Notes: a model not told the origin generated them from the sequence alone. Positions 45,725-55,149 are shown, numbered from the stretch's first letter. The stretch is 64,000 nt of DNA from Cronobacter universalis NCTC 9529 (GCF_001277175.1 NZ_CP012257.1:1178001-1242000), one strand, 5' to 3'. Program-made: numbers and translations.

Positions 45725-46266
45725 ATGTCATCGATATTTATCACGCCTGCGGAAGTGCACGCGCTTTCCGGGCGCAGGATCATGCTGATTGATATCCGGG
45801 GGCAGGAGGAATGGCGGCGGGAACATCTCTCCGGCGCACGTTCTTTGCCGCTGGAGACGGTTCAGCCCGGCAGCCTTGATAAAGACGCCCTGGCGCAAAC
45901 CGATATGGTCATTTTTCACTGTCTGAGCGGAATGCGCACGGAGAACGCCCGGCAGCAGCTGATAGCGGCGGCGCATCCGGCAGAGGTGCGGATTATGCAG
46001 GGCGGCCTGAATGCGTGGAAAGCCGCAGGTTTACCGGTCATTACCGACAGCCGCCAGCCCTTACCGCTGATGCGCCAGGTACAGATCGTCGCTGGCGCGC
46101 TGGCGCGCTGGCGCTCTGCGGCACGCTCGCGGGCGCGACGGTTACGCCTGCGTTTTATATTATTCCGGCGTTCGTCGGTGCCGGGCTGATGTTCGCTGGC
46201 ATCACAGGCTGGTGCGGGATGGCGAAACTGCTGGCCGTTATGCCCTGGAATAAACCGGTGGTGTAG
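45725..46266 (+). pseudogene. ygaP: Membrane rhodanese YgaP, frameshifted by an 8-bp repeat
   Basis: The first frame (45725-46189) encodes the rhodanese domain with active-site loop FHCLSGMRTENAR (catalytic Cys about 63) and runs to PLPLMRQVQIVAGALA. The two-helix DUF2892 membrane domain continues in another frame (LCGTLAGATVTPAFYIIPAFVGAGLMFAGITG..., ending PWNKPVV with TAG at 46264). The switch coincides with three tandem copies of GCTGGCGC (46091-46114). Two copies would restore GALALCGTL, as in the family. As written, the product is a soluble rhodanese with an unrelated 25-residue tail. Confidence 0.9.
46091..46114. repeat. Three tandem copies of GCTGGCGC inside ygaP
   Basis: Copies at 46091-46098, 46099-46106 and 46107-46114. 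An 8-bp unit changes frame with each copy gained or lost; two copies put both ygaP domains in frame. Confidence 0.95.
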
Positions 46267-46599
46267 CGCCGTAATAGCCGAGAAGAAAGGGCTTTTTATC
46301 CATAGTGTTTGCTAACTAACCGTATCTGAATATTTCAGGAAAAATGAGGTTGATCCGCCTGATTTTATCTTTATATGAAATCAAATTACATTCACTTGAT
46401 TTATATTTGTCGCCTTTTGTTATTTTTTCTATAAGGTCTAATAATTGTCAATAATATACTTGAAGTGGAACTTCTCTAATTATAAATTAATTGTGTTGAT
46501 CTGATCTTAAAGGAATAAGAATCAGAAAAATTAGCGAAGCCCGAAAGTGCGACCAACACATCCGGGCTTCTTACCGCACTTGTTATGAAGGATAACAGT
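46267..46599. other. A/T-rich intergenic region between ygaP and an orphan gene
   Basis: 333 bases, markedly A/T-rich, with no coding frame I can support. Its right end holds the interleaved leader structure at 46536-46581. Confidence 0.5.
46536..46581 (+). promoter_or_regulatory. Interleaved stem leader (possible pseudoknot) before the orphan gene
   Basis: Two stems interlock in the order A-B-A'-B': GAAGCCCG (46536-46543) with CGGGCTTC (46563-46570), and AAGTGCG (46545-46551) with CGCACTT (46575-46581). Both are perfect (8 and 7 bp). The ribosome site GAAGGA starts 7 nt after B'. The layout fits an H-type pseudoknot or two alternative hairpins that could affect initiation. Confidence 0.55.
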
Positions 46600-47166
46600 A
46601 TGGCTATCGCTGATAGTAACACACACATGTTTCTGAATAAGAACTCCCCTTCTAAAGATGGGCGCTTCGATGACTTTTTTCCTCAATCTTGGTGCGGAAC
46701 ACCGATGAAAGAGCTTCTTTCTAATCCGCTTGTTATCAACTCTGATTTTTTGTCGCTTGTACCTAAATGTGCTGAGCTGGTTGCGGAGCTCTTAGAAACG
46801 CATAGTACGACGGCCCGTCTTGCGCTGACTGGACGTTTAAACTATGCGCTTAAATTACTATTAGCAAGCCTGAATGGAATGCTCACTAAAGAGCAAGAAG
46901 AATTGCTTACCATCGAAAAAAAAGCAGTTATTCAAACAGATGAAGCTTTTAGTCCTGATAATGATACATTATGTGAATACTGTTTATCTCTTACAGAAAT
47001 ATTACTAAGTGGTGCAATAGATGAGATAAATCAAAAAAATATACTTGGGTTATTGTTCGAATTGGTAAATTACCTTTGCGAAAGTTTAACTACCCCTCGT
47101 TTTTACAATTCAGCAGAAGGGTTACGTTACCTATATAATGATTCATTAGTTCAGAATGGCCTATAA
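46600..47166 (+). CDS. Orphan protein of unknown function
   Basis: 188 residues, not recognised. Mostly predicted helix: FLSLVPKCAELVAELLETHS, RLNYALKLLLASLNGMLTKEQEELL, NILGLLFELVNYLCESL. No signal peptide or transmembrane segment. The start is placed at 46600 because GAAGGA lies 9 nt upstream; an ATG at 46585 has no ribosome site. Low GC and isolated position suggest horizontal acquisition. The leader holds the interleaved stems and a terminator follows. Confidence 0.65.
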   Translation: MAIADSNTHMFLNKNSPSKDGRFDDFFPQSWCGTPMKELLSNPLVINSDFLSLVPKCAELVAELLETHSTTARLALTGRLNYALKLLLASLNGMLTKEQEELLTIEKKAVIQTDEAFSPDNDTLCEYCLSLTEILLSGAIDEINQKNILGLLFELVNYLCESLTTPRFYNSAEGLRYLYNDSLVQNGL

Positions 47167-47262
47167 ACTTGGCTGACTGTCAAAGGTGGATGATTTTTTT
47201 ATCATCAGCGATTATGACAGTAACTATGAATAGACAACGCTTAGGATGTTGTTAATGTATTA

Positions 47263-47288
47263 AAAGAGGCCAAGTGCCTCTTTTTTTG
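47263..47288 (+). terminator. Terminator of the orphan gene
   Basis: AGAGGC (47265-47270) pairs with GCCTCT (47276-47281), then seven further T. Confidence 0.85.
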
Positions 47289-47587
47289 TAGGTGCTATAA
47301 CCTGTAAGTAAGAAAAGGCGCCAAATCCTTCTGGCTGAGGGTATTAATCCGTTACGGGGTGTTGGTTGTTATTTACAGCGCGTCATTAAATAATGCGCAC
47401 ACAGAAATAACAAACATGCTGATTTGCGAAAGGATAAAACATTTCGCGCCGAAACTATATTCCATATTTCGCTCTCCCGGAGCATTTCAGAGGCTGTGTT
47501 GAGTCAATAGGTCAGTAGTTGCGGGACGTTATAATTACTCTGCCGTAATGGCGTGAAATCCCGTCAGCAATGACTGCAATGCAAATA

Positions 47588-47615
47588 ATAAAAAAGCCGC
47601 AGGTGAGCGCGGCTT
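47588..47615 (-). terminator. Terminator of the chemoreceptor gene
   Basis: AAGCCGC/GCGGCTT (47594-47600 with 47609-47615), followed on the minus strand by TTTTTATTATTT. It lies about 125 nt after the chemoreceptor stop. Confidence 0.7.
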
Positions 47616-47739
47616 AAAACCTGTATTCAGGTGGCTGCGGATATTAGGATATTAACCCCTGTTAATCAAGTAATGGGGCGATATTCCCCAAAAAACCACT
47701 ATATTTTGTAGCCGTGCGAACACGGCTACAGTATTACGT

Positions 47740-49647
47740 TTACGCCACCACAAACCGGTTAACCAGCTGCGACATAGTTTCAGACTGATTATCCAGCGTC
47801 TGGCTGGCGGTCGCGGCCTCGGACACCAGCGCCGCGTTCTGCTGCGTCACCTGTTCCAGCTGGTTCAGGGCTTCGTGCACCTGCGACACGCCAAGCGACT
47901 GCTCAGCCGCGGCGCGGGCGATATCGCTGATAAACGTCCGCATCCGGGCCGTGTTAGCCACGGCGGCGTCCAGCGCGTGGCCGGAGGCGTCGACATGCTC
48001 CACGCCTTCGCCGATTTTCGCCATGTTGTTCGCCACCAGCTCGCGGATAAGCCCCGCCTCCCGGGCGCAGCGCTGCGACAGCGTGCGCACTTCGGAGGCC
48101 ACCACCGCAAAGCCGCGCCCCAGCTCTCCGGCGCGCGCCGCTTCCACGGCGGCGTTGAGCGCCAGCAGGTTAGTCTGGAAAGAGATATCGTCTATCGAGC
48201 CGACAATACGCGAGATCTGCTCGCTGGAAGCCTGAATATCCGCCATGCTCTGGCGGGCCGAGTGCGCCACCGCGCTTGCGCTCTGCATCTCTTCTTCCAT
48301 CAGGCGCGTCAGGCGCTCCGCCTCATGAGCGTTGTCGGCGGTCTGGGTGATGACGGTCGTTATCTGCTCCATGCTGGCGGCGGTTTCCACCAGCGATGCC
48401 GCCTGTTCATCGGTACGCTGCGCCAGATCCTGGTTGCCCGCGGCGATGTCGGCGCTGGCGTGACGCAGGATGACGGCGCCGGTTTTGATCTCGGCGACGA
48501 TGCGCTGAATATCTTCAATAGCGCGGTTGTAGGCGCGGTTCAGAGCGGAGAGCTCATCGCTGCCCGGCACGTCCAGACGGCGCGTTAAGTCGCCTTCCAT
48601 GCCGTCAATGGCGGCGAGCGTCGCGTGCAACTGACGATGAATGCTGCGCGCCACGACCACGGCGAAGCTCATCGCCACGATAAGCGCCAGCAGCGTGATG
48701 ATGAGAAAGCGCTGCCAGCCTGCGCGGGCGTCGCTCGCGAGCGCGCCCGCGGTGGCGAGAAGCTGCGCGGAAGCCGCGTTCTCCAGCGTGCGCAGGGTGT
48801 CGATACGCTGCGTCTGCGCCTCAAACCAGCTGCCCGGCGAAATGCCAAACCCGCCGCTCGCGGCCTTATCCAGCGCGGTCTGACGCAGCGCCAGCGCGCG
48901 GGTCGCCGACGGCAGCGCGAGCGCGGCATCGATGCGCTTCACGCCGTCAGCGTCGGAAAGCTGGCGCGAGGCGGCAAGCCACGCCTGCTGTTTGCCCACC
49001 ACTTCGCTCAGACGCGCCACCTGGCCGTCGGCGAAACGATCGGCGAAGAAAATGCCGGAGAGCAGCGCGCGCTCGACGCCCGCCTGTTCTTTCATACTCA
49101 GCAGGCTGTAGTAAACCACCATCTGGTTCACAATCACCCCGGCGTGGCTTAAATGCGTACTGCGCGCCACCAGCTCCAGCACGGTGCTGATGGTATCGGT
49201 ATAAAACGCCACGCCCTGCGGCGCGGGAACGGAAAGGGCGGTGATCTGCTGGCGCGTGTCGTCGAGCATCGACACCCGCTGGCGGAAGGCGCGAATGGCT
49301 TCGCCCACGCTGCCTTTCAGGCTCTCTTCATCGGTGTTTTTCATGGCGGCGTTAAAGGCCGCGAGCGCGCTGTCCGTCTGGCCGCGCTGCGCGGTCAGCT
49401 CACTGCTGAACTGCGCCCCTTTGCTGCCAAGATAACCGGCGCTCAGGCCGCGCTCTTTTTGCAGCTCATGCACCACATCGCCGGCGCTTTTCGCAAGGCG
49501 CGTCACTTCTTCGACATTGCGCATTTGCCGTTCGGTATCGATGCGCGACAGCATCCCGGCGCCCGCCAGCCAGAGCAGCGCTATTAATAGAGGTAAAAGC
49601 GCGATGGCTAATTTGGTTTTCATAGAGAGGCGATATATCCATGACAT
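47740..49647 (-). CDS. Methyl-accepting chemotaxis protein with NIT sensor domain
   Basis: About 635 residues. A first membrane helix ([22 protein letters not shown]) leads to a periplasmic NIT-type (nitrate/nitrite sensing) helical domain with the [17 protein letters not shown] signature. A second helix ([20 protein letters not shown]), HAMP and a cytoplasmic signalling domain with hairpin tip [42 protein letters not shown] follow. There is no C-terminal NWETF pentapeptide for CheR/CheB tethering (ends LVNRFVVA), so it depends on major receptors for adaptation. The start is probably the ATG at 49647, 9 nt after AGGA; the ATG at 49656 abuts the AGGA. Confidence 0.92.
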   Translation of the reverse strand: MSWIYRLSMKTKLAIALLPLLIALLWLAGAGMLSRIDTERQMRNVEEVTRLAKSAGDVVHELQKERGLSAGYLGSKGAQFSSELTAQRGQTDSALAAFNAAMKNTDEESLKGSVGEAIRAFRQRVSMLDDTRQQITALSVPAPQGVAFYTDTISTVLELVARSTHLSHAGVIVNQMVVYYSLLSMKEQAGVERALLSGIFFADRFADGQVARLSEVVGKQQAWLAASRQLSDADGVKRIDAALALPSATRALALRQTALDKAASGGFGISPGSWFEAQTQRIDTLRTLENAASAQLLATAGALASDARAGWQRFLIITLLALIVAMSFAVVVARSIHRQLHATLAAIDGMEGDLTRRLDVPGSDELSALNRAYNRAIEDIQRIVAEIKTGAVILRHASADIAAGNQDLAQRTDEQAASLVETAASMEQITTVITQTADNAHEAERLTRLMEEEMQSASAVAHSARQSMADIQASSEQISRIVGSIDDISFQTNLLALNAAVEAARAGELGRGFAVVASEVRTLSQRCAREAGLIRELVANNMAKIGEGVEHVDASGHALDAAVANTARMRTFISDIARAAAEQSLGVSQVHEALNQLEQVTQQNAALVSEAATASQTLDNQSETMSQLVNRFVVA

Positions 49648-49802
49648 TAGCGTCATTCCTGTGTTGCGATAGAAATCGTTATATTTGCTATCGGTAACAC
49701 CAATAAGATGCTTTAATCGCTGCCGCTGCGTTTGAGACTATAAAATAACTAAAAAGAGTTATTCTGATGATCCAGAATAAAAAAGGGCGAGTTATAGTTT
49801 TC

Positions 49803-49838
49803 AGAAAAGATAAAAGCCAGCGATGAATGGCTGGCTTT
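49803..49838 (-). terminator. Terminator after ybdK
   Basis: AAAGCCAGC pairs with GCTGGCTTT around an 8-nt loop, then TTATCTTTT on the minus strand. Between it and ybdK lies a longer inverted repeat (about 49850-49896: GGCTCC...GGAGCC with inner TTAAGG/CCTTAA), possibly part of a tandem terminator. Confidence 0.75.
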
Positions 49839-49912
49839 CGGGGGGCTGGTGGCTCCCTGATTAAGGTAAATACCCTTAATCGGTCAGGAGCCAGTCAGGA
49901 ATAAAAGAATTA

Positions 49913-51028
49913 TCAGGCGGCCCAGATTTCACCGTTCAGGCGCACCAGTTCCGAGAGCGAACCGCCGTCGGCGGTAAATTCACGAATGCGGTGCACGTCG
50001 CTGTCGTTATTTTTCACGTAGCGGTGAATCGCCTCCAGCGCGCTGCCGGCGTTTAGCGGGCGGGCGTAGCGTTCAAGCTTGTCGAGCAGGCGCAGAATAT
50101 CCTCGCCAATGGTGCGCTGTTCGCCGGTACTGACATCCGTAAGCATTCCGTCAAGACCATAGCGGCATGCCTGGAACCGGTTGAACCGGTAAATAAGGTA
50201 ATCCTCAGCCTTATGTTTATAAGGGCGCTCTTCCAGCAGCCAGTGGGAAAGCGCCTGAATAAAGCCCGCGATATTTACGGCGCGCTCCAGCGTTAATGGC
50301 GTATCCATCACGCGTACTTCCACCGTGCCAAAGCCGGGGCTCGGGCGAATATCCCAGTGCAGATCTTTAATCGATTCCACCACCTTCGTGCTCTCCAGGC
50401 GCGCGTACATTTTTTCGAACTGCGTCCAGTCGGCGGCAAACGGGGCCGGGCCGTTATCCGGGAACGCCGAGAAAATATTCAGCCGTGACGAGGCGAAACC
50501 GGTGTCTGAGCCCTGCATATAAGGCGACGCCGCCGACAGCGCCACAACATGCGGCACAAAGCGCGACAGTCCGTGGAGCAGATAGATAGCCTCTTCGCCG
50601 TTGCGGCAGCCCACATGCACATGCTGGCCGAATACCGTGGCCTGTTTGATCAGATAGCCGAACAGCTCCAGCGTGCGGGCGTAGCGTTCGCTGGCGCAGA
50701 CCTCCTGGCGCTGCCACTTCTGAAACGGGTGCGTGCCGCCGCCGCTTATCATTAAATGATGCTGCTGGGCGCAGGCGAGAATTTCACGCTGCATCGCGGC
50801 GAATTCCGCCGCCACCTGATTGATATCGCGGCAGACCCCGGTCGCGATTTCCAGCATGCTTTCGGTGATGTCGTGTTTCACTTCACCCGCCGTGACGCGG
50901 CTCTCCAGCGCGCTAATCAGCGTCGAGGAATCCTGGCTTAAGTTAAAACCGGGCGGGCTGACTACCTGGAGCTCCAGTTCAACGCCCAGGGTATAAGGTT
51001 CGGAAGGGGCAAAAGGTTTGAGGGGCAT
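49913..51028 (-). CDS. ybdK: Carboxylate-amine ligase YbdK (GshA-like)
   Basis: 371 residues of the glutamate-cysteine ligase type 2 family. [51 protein letters not shown] and [20 protein letters not shown] form the ATP/metal and substrate sites. E. coli YbdK has weak gamma-glutamylcysteine synthetase activity; its physiological role is unclear. The start at 51028 ([15 protein letters not shown]) fits the E. coli N-terminus; an ATG six codons earlier is less likely. Located near entD as in E. coli. Confidence 0.94.
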   Translation of the reverse strand: MPLKPFAPSEPYTLGVELELQVVSPPGFNLSQDSSTLISALESRVTAGEVKHDITESMLEIATGVCRDINQVAAEFAAMQREILACAQQHHLMISGGGTHPFQKWQRQEVCASERYARTLELFGYLIKQATVFGQHVHVGCRNGEEAIYLLHGLSRFVPHVVALSAASPYMQGSDTGFASSRLNIFSAFPDNGPAPFAADWTQFEKMYARLESTKVVESIKDLHWDIRPSPGFGTVEVRVMDTPLTLERAVNIAGFIQALSHWLLEERPYKHKAEDYLIYRFNRFQACRYGLDGMLTDVSTGEQRTIGEDILRLLDKLERYARPLNAGSALEAIHRYVKNNDSDVHRIREFTADGGSLSELVRLNGEIWAA

Positions 51029-51210
51029 TCGACGCTCTCTTATCACTCAGGGTTTTGCTCCAAGTATAGTCATGCGAAATCATTCAGTTGCGGTGAAACC
51101 GCTCAGATAAAACCGAGTTCCTGCGCGCGTTTTTTCCGCTGCGTTATCGCTATCTTCCTGGTTTCACTCCTGATATAACTTTTTATTAACAACCATCAGG
51201 AGGAGTGCTT

Positions 51211-51924
51211 GTGGCTTATTACAACCATTACGATCAGCAGGTCGGCGCGCCGGTGCCGGACTGGAAAGGCGCAAGAATGCCTGAGCGCGTTACGCTTGCC
51301 GGGCGCTACTGCACGCTGGAGCCCCTCAATGCCGACGCGCACGCCGCCGCGCTGCTGGCGGCGTATCAGGACGCGCCGGATGACCGCGACTGGACGTGGC
51401 TGGCGAGCGATCGTCCCGACACGCTGGCGCAGTGCCATGCGTGGGTGACGCAAAAAGTGATGGATCCGTCGCTGGTGCCTTTCGCGGTGATCGACAACGC
51501 GCGCGGCGAGGCGGTGGGGCTGGTGTGCTTTATGCGCATCGATAAAGCCAACGGCGTGCTGGAGATAGGCCATGTGACCTGGTCGCCGCGCATGAAAAAC
51601 CGTGTTACCGGCACCGAGGCGCTGTGGCTGTTGATGCGCGATGCCTTTGAGCACGGTTTCCGGCGCGTGGAGTGGAAGTGCGATGCGATGAACACCGCTT
51701 CGCGGCGCGCCGCCGAACGGCTCGGCTTCACATATGAAGGGCGATTGCGTCAGATGATGGTGCGTAAAGGCCGCAACCGCGATTCCGAGTGGTTTTCGCT
51801 GCTCGACAGCGAATGGCCGCAGGCGGATGCCGCGCTGCGCGCCTGGCTGTCGCCGGAGAATTTCACCGCCGATGGCGTGCAGAAACAGCCGCTCAGTCAC
51901 TTCCGGGCCAGTTCACCAGCGTGA
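51211..51924 (+). CDS. GNAT N-acetyltransferase (RimJ/RimL type)
   Basis: 237 residues. GNAT core: RYCTLEPLNADAHAAAL, GLVCFMRIDKANGVLEIGHVTWSPRMKNRVTGTEALWLLMRDAFEHGFRRVEWKCDAMNTASRRAAERLGFTYEG, the acetyl-CoA loop and final helix of the ribosomal-protein acetyltransferase class. The start is a GTG at 51211, 7 nt after AGGAGG; another GTG at 51205 overlaps the ribosome site. Substrate unknown. The 3' end overlaps the converging entD by 32 nt. Confidence 0.88.
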   Translation: MAYYNHYDQQVGAPVPDWKGARMPERVTLAGRYCTLEPLNADAHAAALLAAYQDAPDDRDWTWLASDRPDTLAQCHAWVTQKVMDPSLVPFAVIDNARGEAVGLVCFMRIDKANGVLEIGHVTWSPRMKNRVTGTEALWLLMRDAFEHGFRRVEWKCDAMNTASRRAAERLGFTYEGRLRQMMVRKGRNRDSEWFSLLDSEWPQADAALRAWLSPENFTADGVQKQPLSHFRASSPA

Positions 51925-52561
51925 GGATCTGCTGCGCCTCCTGACGCCAGCTCAGCGTGAAGCGCCGCCCTGAGGCAAACGGCCCGAGCGGGCAGGCAAG
52001 GCGCAGCGTCAACTGATGGTCGTCCAGCGCGACGACTTTCGCGCATTCAAAACCGAACCAGTCGCCCACCTGCGGGAACAGCGCTTTAAAGAGGCTCTCT
52101 TTGGCGGAAAACGCGAGCGTCAGGGCGCTGGCGAAGGGCAGCGGCGTGCGGGCCAGCAGCGCGCATTCTTCGGTGTCGATAATGCCGGGGGCCAGCTCGT
52201 GTGCCGTCTGCGCGTCCATCATATTTTCGACGTCAATTCCGACGCCGCCTGATATGGCGATAACCGCGGCCCAGGCGCGATGGCCGGTGTGCGTAATACT
52301 GCCGGTAAACCCAGCGGGCCAGCATGGCTCGCGGTGCGCGCCGATGCCGGGCGGTGAGAATGGCGCGCCTGCCGCCCGCAGTGCGGCGACGGCGGCGATA
52401 CGGCCCGCCAGATGCTCCGCCTGACGCCGCGCGACGGCGTTCGCCAGCGTCGCGTGATGCGGCAGCCACAGCAGATCGTCAGGTGTGAAAGTGTCGGGTG
52501 AGAAATCGACGCGCCAGAGCGGCTGTCCGGCGAAGGTCAACGGGGTGAGGGTGGTCTGCAT
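51893..52561 (-). CDS. entD: Enterobactin phosphopantetheinyl transferase EntD
   Basis: 222 residues from the ATG at 52561. It transfers 4'-phosphopantetheine from CoA to EntF (and EntB), switching on enterobactin synthesis. Sfp-family motifs are WPAGFTGSITHTGHRAWAAV, GGVGIDVEN (Mg-binding Asp) and ALTLAFSAKESLFKALFP (WxxKEA-like). The start is uncertain: an ATG at 52597 overlaps the fepA stop (TGATG) and would add 12 residues, but a terminator-like hairpin lies between the two. The family N-terminus (LTPLTFAGQPLW) favours 52561, although no ribosome site is visible there. Confidence 0.9.
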   Translation of the reverse strand: MQTTLTPLTFAGQPLWRVDFSPDTFTPDDLLWLPHHATLANAVARRQAEHLAGRIAAVAALRAAGAPFSPPGIGAHREPCWPAGFTGSITHTGHRAWAAVIAISGGVGIDVENMMDAQTAHELAPGIIDTEECALLARTPLPFASALTLAFSAKESLFKALFPQVGDWFGFECAKVVALDDHQLTLRLACPLGPFASGRRFTLSWRQEAQQILTLVNWPGSD

Positions 52562-52562
52562 C

Positions 52563-52589
52563 GGAAAAGGGCGGGCATTTCTGCCCGCC
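52563..52589 (-). terminator. Terminator-like hairpin at the fepA-entD junction
   Basis: GGCGGGCA-GAAA-TGCCCGCC with TTTT on the minus strand (stem 52570-52577 with 52582-52589). It lies between the fepA stop and the favoured entD start. Confidence 0.75.
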
Positions 52590-52596
52590 GTCGTCA

Positions 52597-54870
52597 TCAG
52601 AAGTGAGTGTTGATGCCCATGAACCAGGTGCGGCCCGATTCGTTATAGGTTTCCGCCCCCGCGCCATACATCCAGGCGTTGGTTTTGGCGTTACCGGTGG
52701 TCTGGGCGTTGCCCGCGCGCCAGTGGCGCTTGTCGAAGACGTTATCGAGGCCCGCCGTCAGGCTGACGTTTTTGGTTACGTCCCAGGTGCCGCTCAGCCC
52801 GACGATGCTGTAAGGGCTGACTTCATTGGTGCCGCTGTCGGTCACGCGCTCGCCCTTATAGTTGTACATCTTCGGCTTCTGACGGCCATACCAGGTGAAC
52901 GTGCTTTGCAGCGACAGATCGTCGCGTACCTGCCAGCTCAGCGTCGAGTTCAGGGTAAACTCCGGAATGATCGACAGACGATCGCCGGTGGTTTTGTTCT
53001 TACTCTGCAACATCCAGGTCAGGTTGTTGCTCCACTGGACGGTATCGGTCACTGGCAGATTCAGCGTGCCTTCAAGCCCTTCCACCACGGCTTTCGGCAC
53101 GTTCTCCCACTGGTAGAGATCCGTTTTATTGCTGATCGCCGTGACGGGGCTGTAACCGGCTTCGATTTTGTCGTGGTAGTCGTTACGGAACCAGGTGAGG
53201 CCCGCCTGATAACCATTCTGTTTGTACTCAAGACCAATCTCTTTATTGACGCTGGTCTCCGCTTTCAGATCTTCATTGCCCATCAGGTAGCAGCCGGTGT
53301 TAGTGGCGCTGGCGTAGCAGCCCTGGCCGCGGCTGTAGAGAATGTAGTCATCGTTGGTCTGATAGAGGCTCGGCGCTTTGTAGGCGCGCGCGATGCCCAT
53401 TTTCAGCGTTACCGCGTCGGTCAGCGCCTGCGTCAGGTTCAGCGCCGGGCTCCAGTTGTTGCCGACGATAGTGTGGTGATCGAAACGCAGCGACGGGGTC
53501 AGCGTGGTGCTGTCGGTGAGCTGCATATTGTCTTCGGCAAACAGCGAGAAGATTTCCGCTTTGGCGTATGGGCTGCGGTTGGTGGAATCGACGCCAGGGA
53601 TAGCCCCGCCGCTGGTGGAGCCGGTCAGCGCCTGAGCGGTGGATGTGCCGTCTTTCAGGCGCTGCTGGTTCCACTCGGTGCCGAGCGTCAGGTTCTGGTT
53701 CACCAGCCAGTCGAAGGGAATGCTCACTTCGCTGTGCAGCAGCACGTCGCTCAGGTTGATATCCGAGAATTTCTCGCTGTTAAACAGCCCTTCCAGACCG
53801 CCCGTCAGGCCTTCGCCAAGACGCGAGTTGCGCGTGTGCTCATACTGGGCGTAAGTGTTGGTGGTCACGCCGTTATCCCAGCCGCCGGTCCAGGTGACCG
53901 CGTAGTTCTGGCGATAGAGACGGTTGGTTTCCTTGCCGTAATATTTTTTCACCAGCCCGTTGGTGCTGTTGTCGTTGTTGGTGTTCTGGGTGTCGCCCGC
54001 GTAGAGGTTGCCCTGACGGCTGTAGCCCGCTTCAAACTCCAGCGCCTGCATCGGCGCGAATTCCCAGCGTACCTGGCCGTTGATGTCTTTATTGACCACG
54101 CCTTCACGCCCGGCGGGCAGGGTATCGGCATAGCTGCCGGTGCGCAGCGATTCATGCCCGGCGTTGATGTCCTGGGCGTCGGCCTGGGTTTTCGCCAGGT
54201 TGCCGTACAGGCGGAAGCTGACGCTGTCGCCGAGCGGCCCGGTCAGGCTGAAGTTGGTGCGTTTGGTGGCGCCTTCAGCTTTATGTTCCGGCACGTCGAA
54301 ATAGCTGTCCCAGGCGCCGTGCCATTCGTTGCTGCTGCGTTTGGTGATGATATTCACCACGCCGCCCGCCGCGCCGTTGCCGTAGCGTGCGGCGGCAGGG
54401 CCGCGCAACACTTCGATGCGCTCGATCATCTCCGGCGGCACCCAGGCGGTATCGCCGCGGCTGTCGCGCTCGCCGCGCCAGCCCTGACGTACCGAATTAC
54501 GGCTGCTGACGGGTTTGCCGTCAATCAGGATCAGCGTGTTTTCCGGTCCCATCCCGCGGATGTCAATCTGGCGGTTGTTGCCGCGCTGGCCGCTGGTGGA
54601 GTTGCCGGTCAGGTTGACGCCCGGCATGGTGCGGATGATTTCCGACACATCGCGCGCCGGCGGGTTTTTACGGATTTCATCGGCGGTAATGGTCGAGACG
54701 CCAGGCGCCTGAAGGTTTTGCTGTGCGGCGGTGACGACAATGGTGTCATCGCCATCGGTTGCTTTGCCATCCACGGGAGCGGTGTTGTCCTGCGCCCAGG
54801 CGGGCAGCGCAGCGCCATACATCCCCAAATTAATCAGCATCGCCAGAGAGAGAGGGAGCTTTTTATTCAT
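52597..54870 (-). CDS. fepA: Ferric enterobactin TonB-dependent outer-membrane receptor FepA
   Basis: 757 residues. Signal peptide to about residue 26 (LPAWA), TonB box DDTIVVTA, plug domain (IRTMPGVNLTGNSTSGQRGNNRQIDIRGMGPENTLILIDGKPV, IEVLRGPAAARYGNGAAGGVVNIITKR) and a 22-strand barrel ending in Phe (TWFMGINTHF). It imports ferric enterobactin using TonB-ExbBD energy. The sequence resembles E. coli FepA throughout. A Fur-type box lies upstream in the region shared with fes. Confidence 0.96.
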   Translation of the reverse strand: MNKKLPLSLAMLINLGMYGAALPAWAQDNTAPVDGKATDGDDTIVVTAAQQNLQAPGVSTITADEIRKNPPARDVSEIIRTMPGVNLTGNSTSGQRGNNRQIDIRGMGPENTLILIDGKPVSSRNSVRQGWRGERDSRGDTAWVPPEMIERIEVLRGPAAARYGNGAAGGVVNIITKRSSNEWHGAWDSYFDVPEHKAEGATKRTNFSLTGPLGDSVSFRLYGNLAKTQADAQDINAGHESLRTGSYADTLPAGREGVVNKDINGQVRWEFAPMQALEFEAGYSRQGNLYAGDTQNTNNDNSTNGLVKKYYGKETNRLYRQNYAVTWTGGWDNGVTTNTYAQYEHTRNSRLGEGLTGGLEGLFNSEKFSDINLSDVLLHSEVSIPFDWLVNQNLTLGTEWNQQRLKDGTSTAQALTGSTSGGAIPGVDSTNRSPYAKAEIFSLFAEDNMQLTDSTTLTPSLRFDHHTIVGNNWSPALNLTQALTDAVTLKMGIARAYKAPSLYQTNDDYILYSRGQGCYASATNTGCYLMGNEDLKAETSVNKEIGLEYKQNGYQAGLTWFRNDYHDKIEAGYSPVTAISNKTDLYQWENVPKAVVEGLEGTLNLPVTDTVQWSNNLTWMLQSKNKTTGDRLSIIPEFTLNSTLSWQVRDDLSLQSTFTWYGRQKPKMYNYKGERVTDSGTNEVSPYSIVGLSGTWDVTKNVSLTAGLDNVFDKRHWRAGNAQTTGNAKTNAWMYGAGAETYNESGRTWFMGINTHF

Positions 54871-55061
54871 CTTTTATCCTGCTGTCTGTGCTGCGGCCCG
54901 GAAGTCCTTCCCCAGTGGGGCAGGGCGCAGCAGGGAATATGCCAGAGCCGCCTGACGCAAACCCCGCTCATCCCGGAGCGGCAGCGCGCAAACGCCTGGT
55001 CGGGTTAATGTTTTTGAGTGAAAGACGCGCTTCCCACAGCGCGCCAATACGCTATTGCAAA

Positions 55062-55088
55062 TGCAAATAATTATCAATAATATTATCA
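55062..55088. promoter_or_regulatory. Fur box in the fepA/fes divergent promoter
   Basis: TGCAAATAATTATCA (55062-55076) matches 13 of 15 positions of the 7-1-7 Fur consensus TGATAATnATTATCA; a second A/T-rich half (AATATTATCATC) overlaps on the right. It should repress both transcripts when iron is plentiful. Confidence 0.85.
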
Positions 55089-55149
55089 TCAAATTATCTG
55101 GGCTCACGTAAATCCATGATATTTATCAAGACTAACAAGGAGCGGGACG

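Larger units (their letters stand above)
47167..47739. other. Long intergenic region between orphan gene and chemoreceptor
   Basis: 573 bases. It contains the orphan-gene terminator (47263-47288), the chemoreceptor terminator (47588-47615) and a 10-bp hairpin with CGAA loop directly after the chemoreceptor stop (47707-47730). No coding frame can be supported in the central part (47290-47580). Confidence 0.6.

Noticed and set aside
47707..47730. Perfect 10-bp hairpin with CGAA loop after the chemoreceptor stop, considered as its terminator
   Set aside because: The bases after it on the minus strand are AAAATATAG with no T run; the better terminator is at 47588-47615.
49850..49896. Long inverted repeat after ybdK considered as a riboswitch or att site
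   Set aside because: It lies downstream of a stop codon beside a good terminator; tandem terminator is the simpler reading.
52603..55008. 801-codon rightward open frame opposite fepA
   Set aside because: It runs antisense to the whole of a clear fepA gene. The residue make-up (R/A/V/H-rich) and lack of any motif show it is a compositional shadow of a GC-rich gene.
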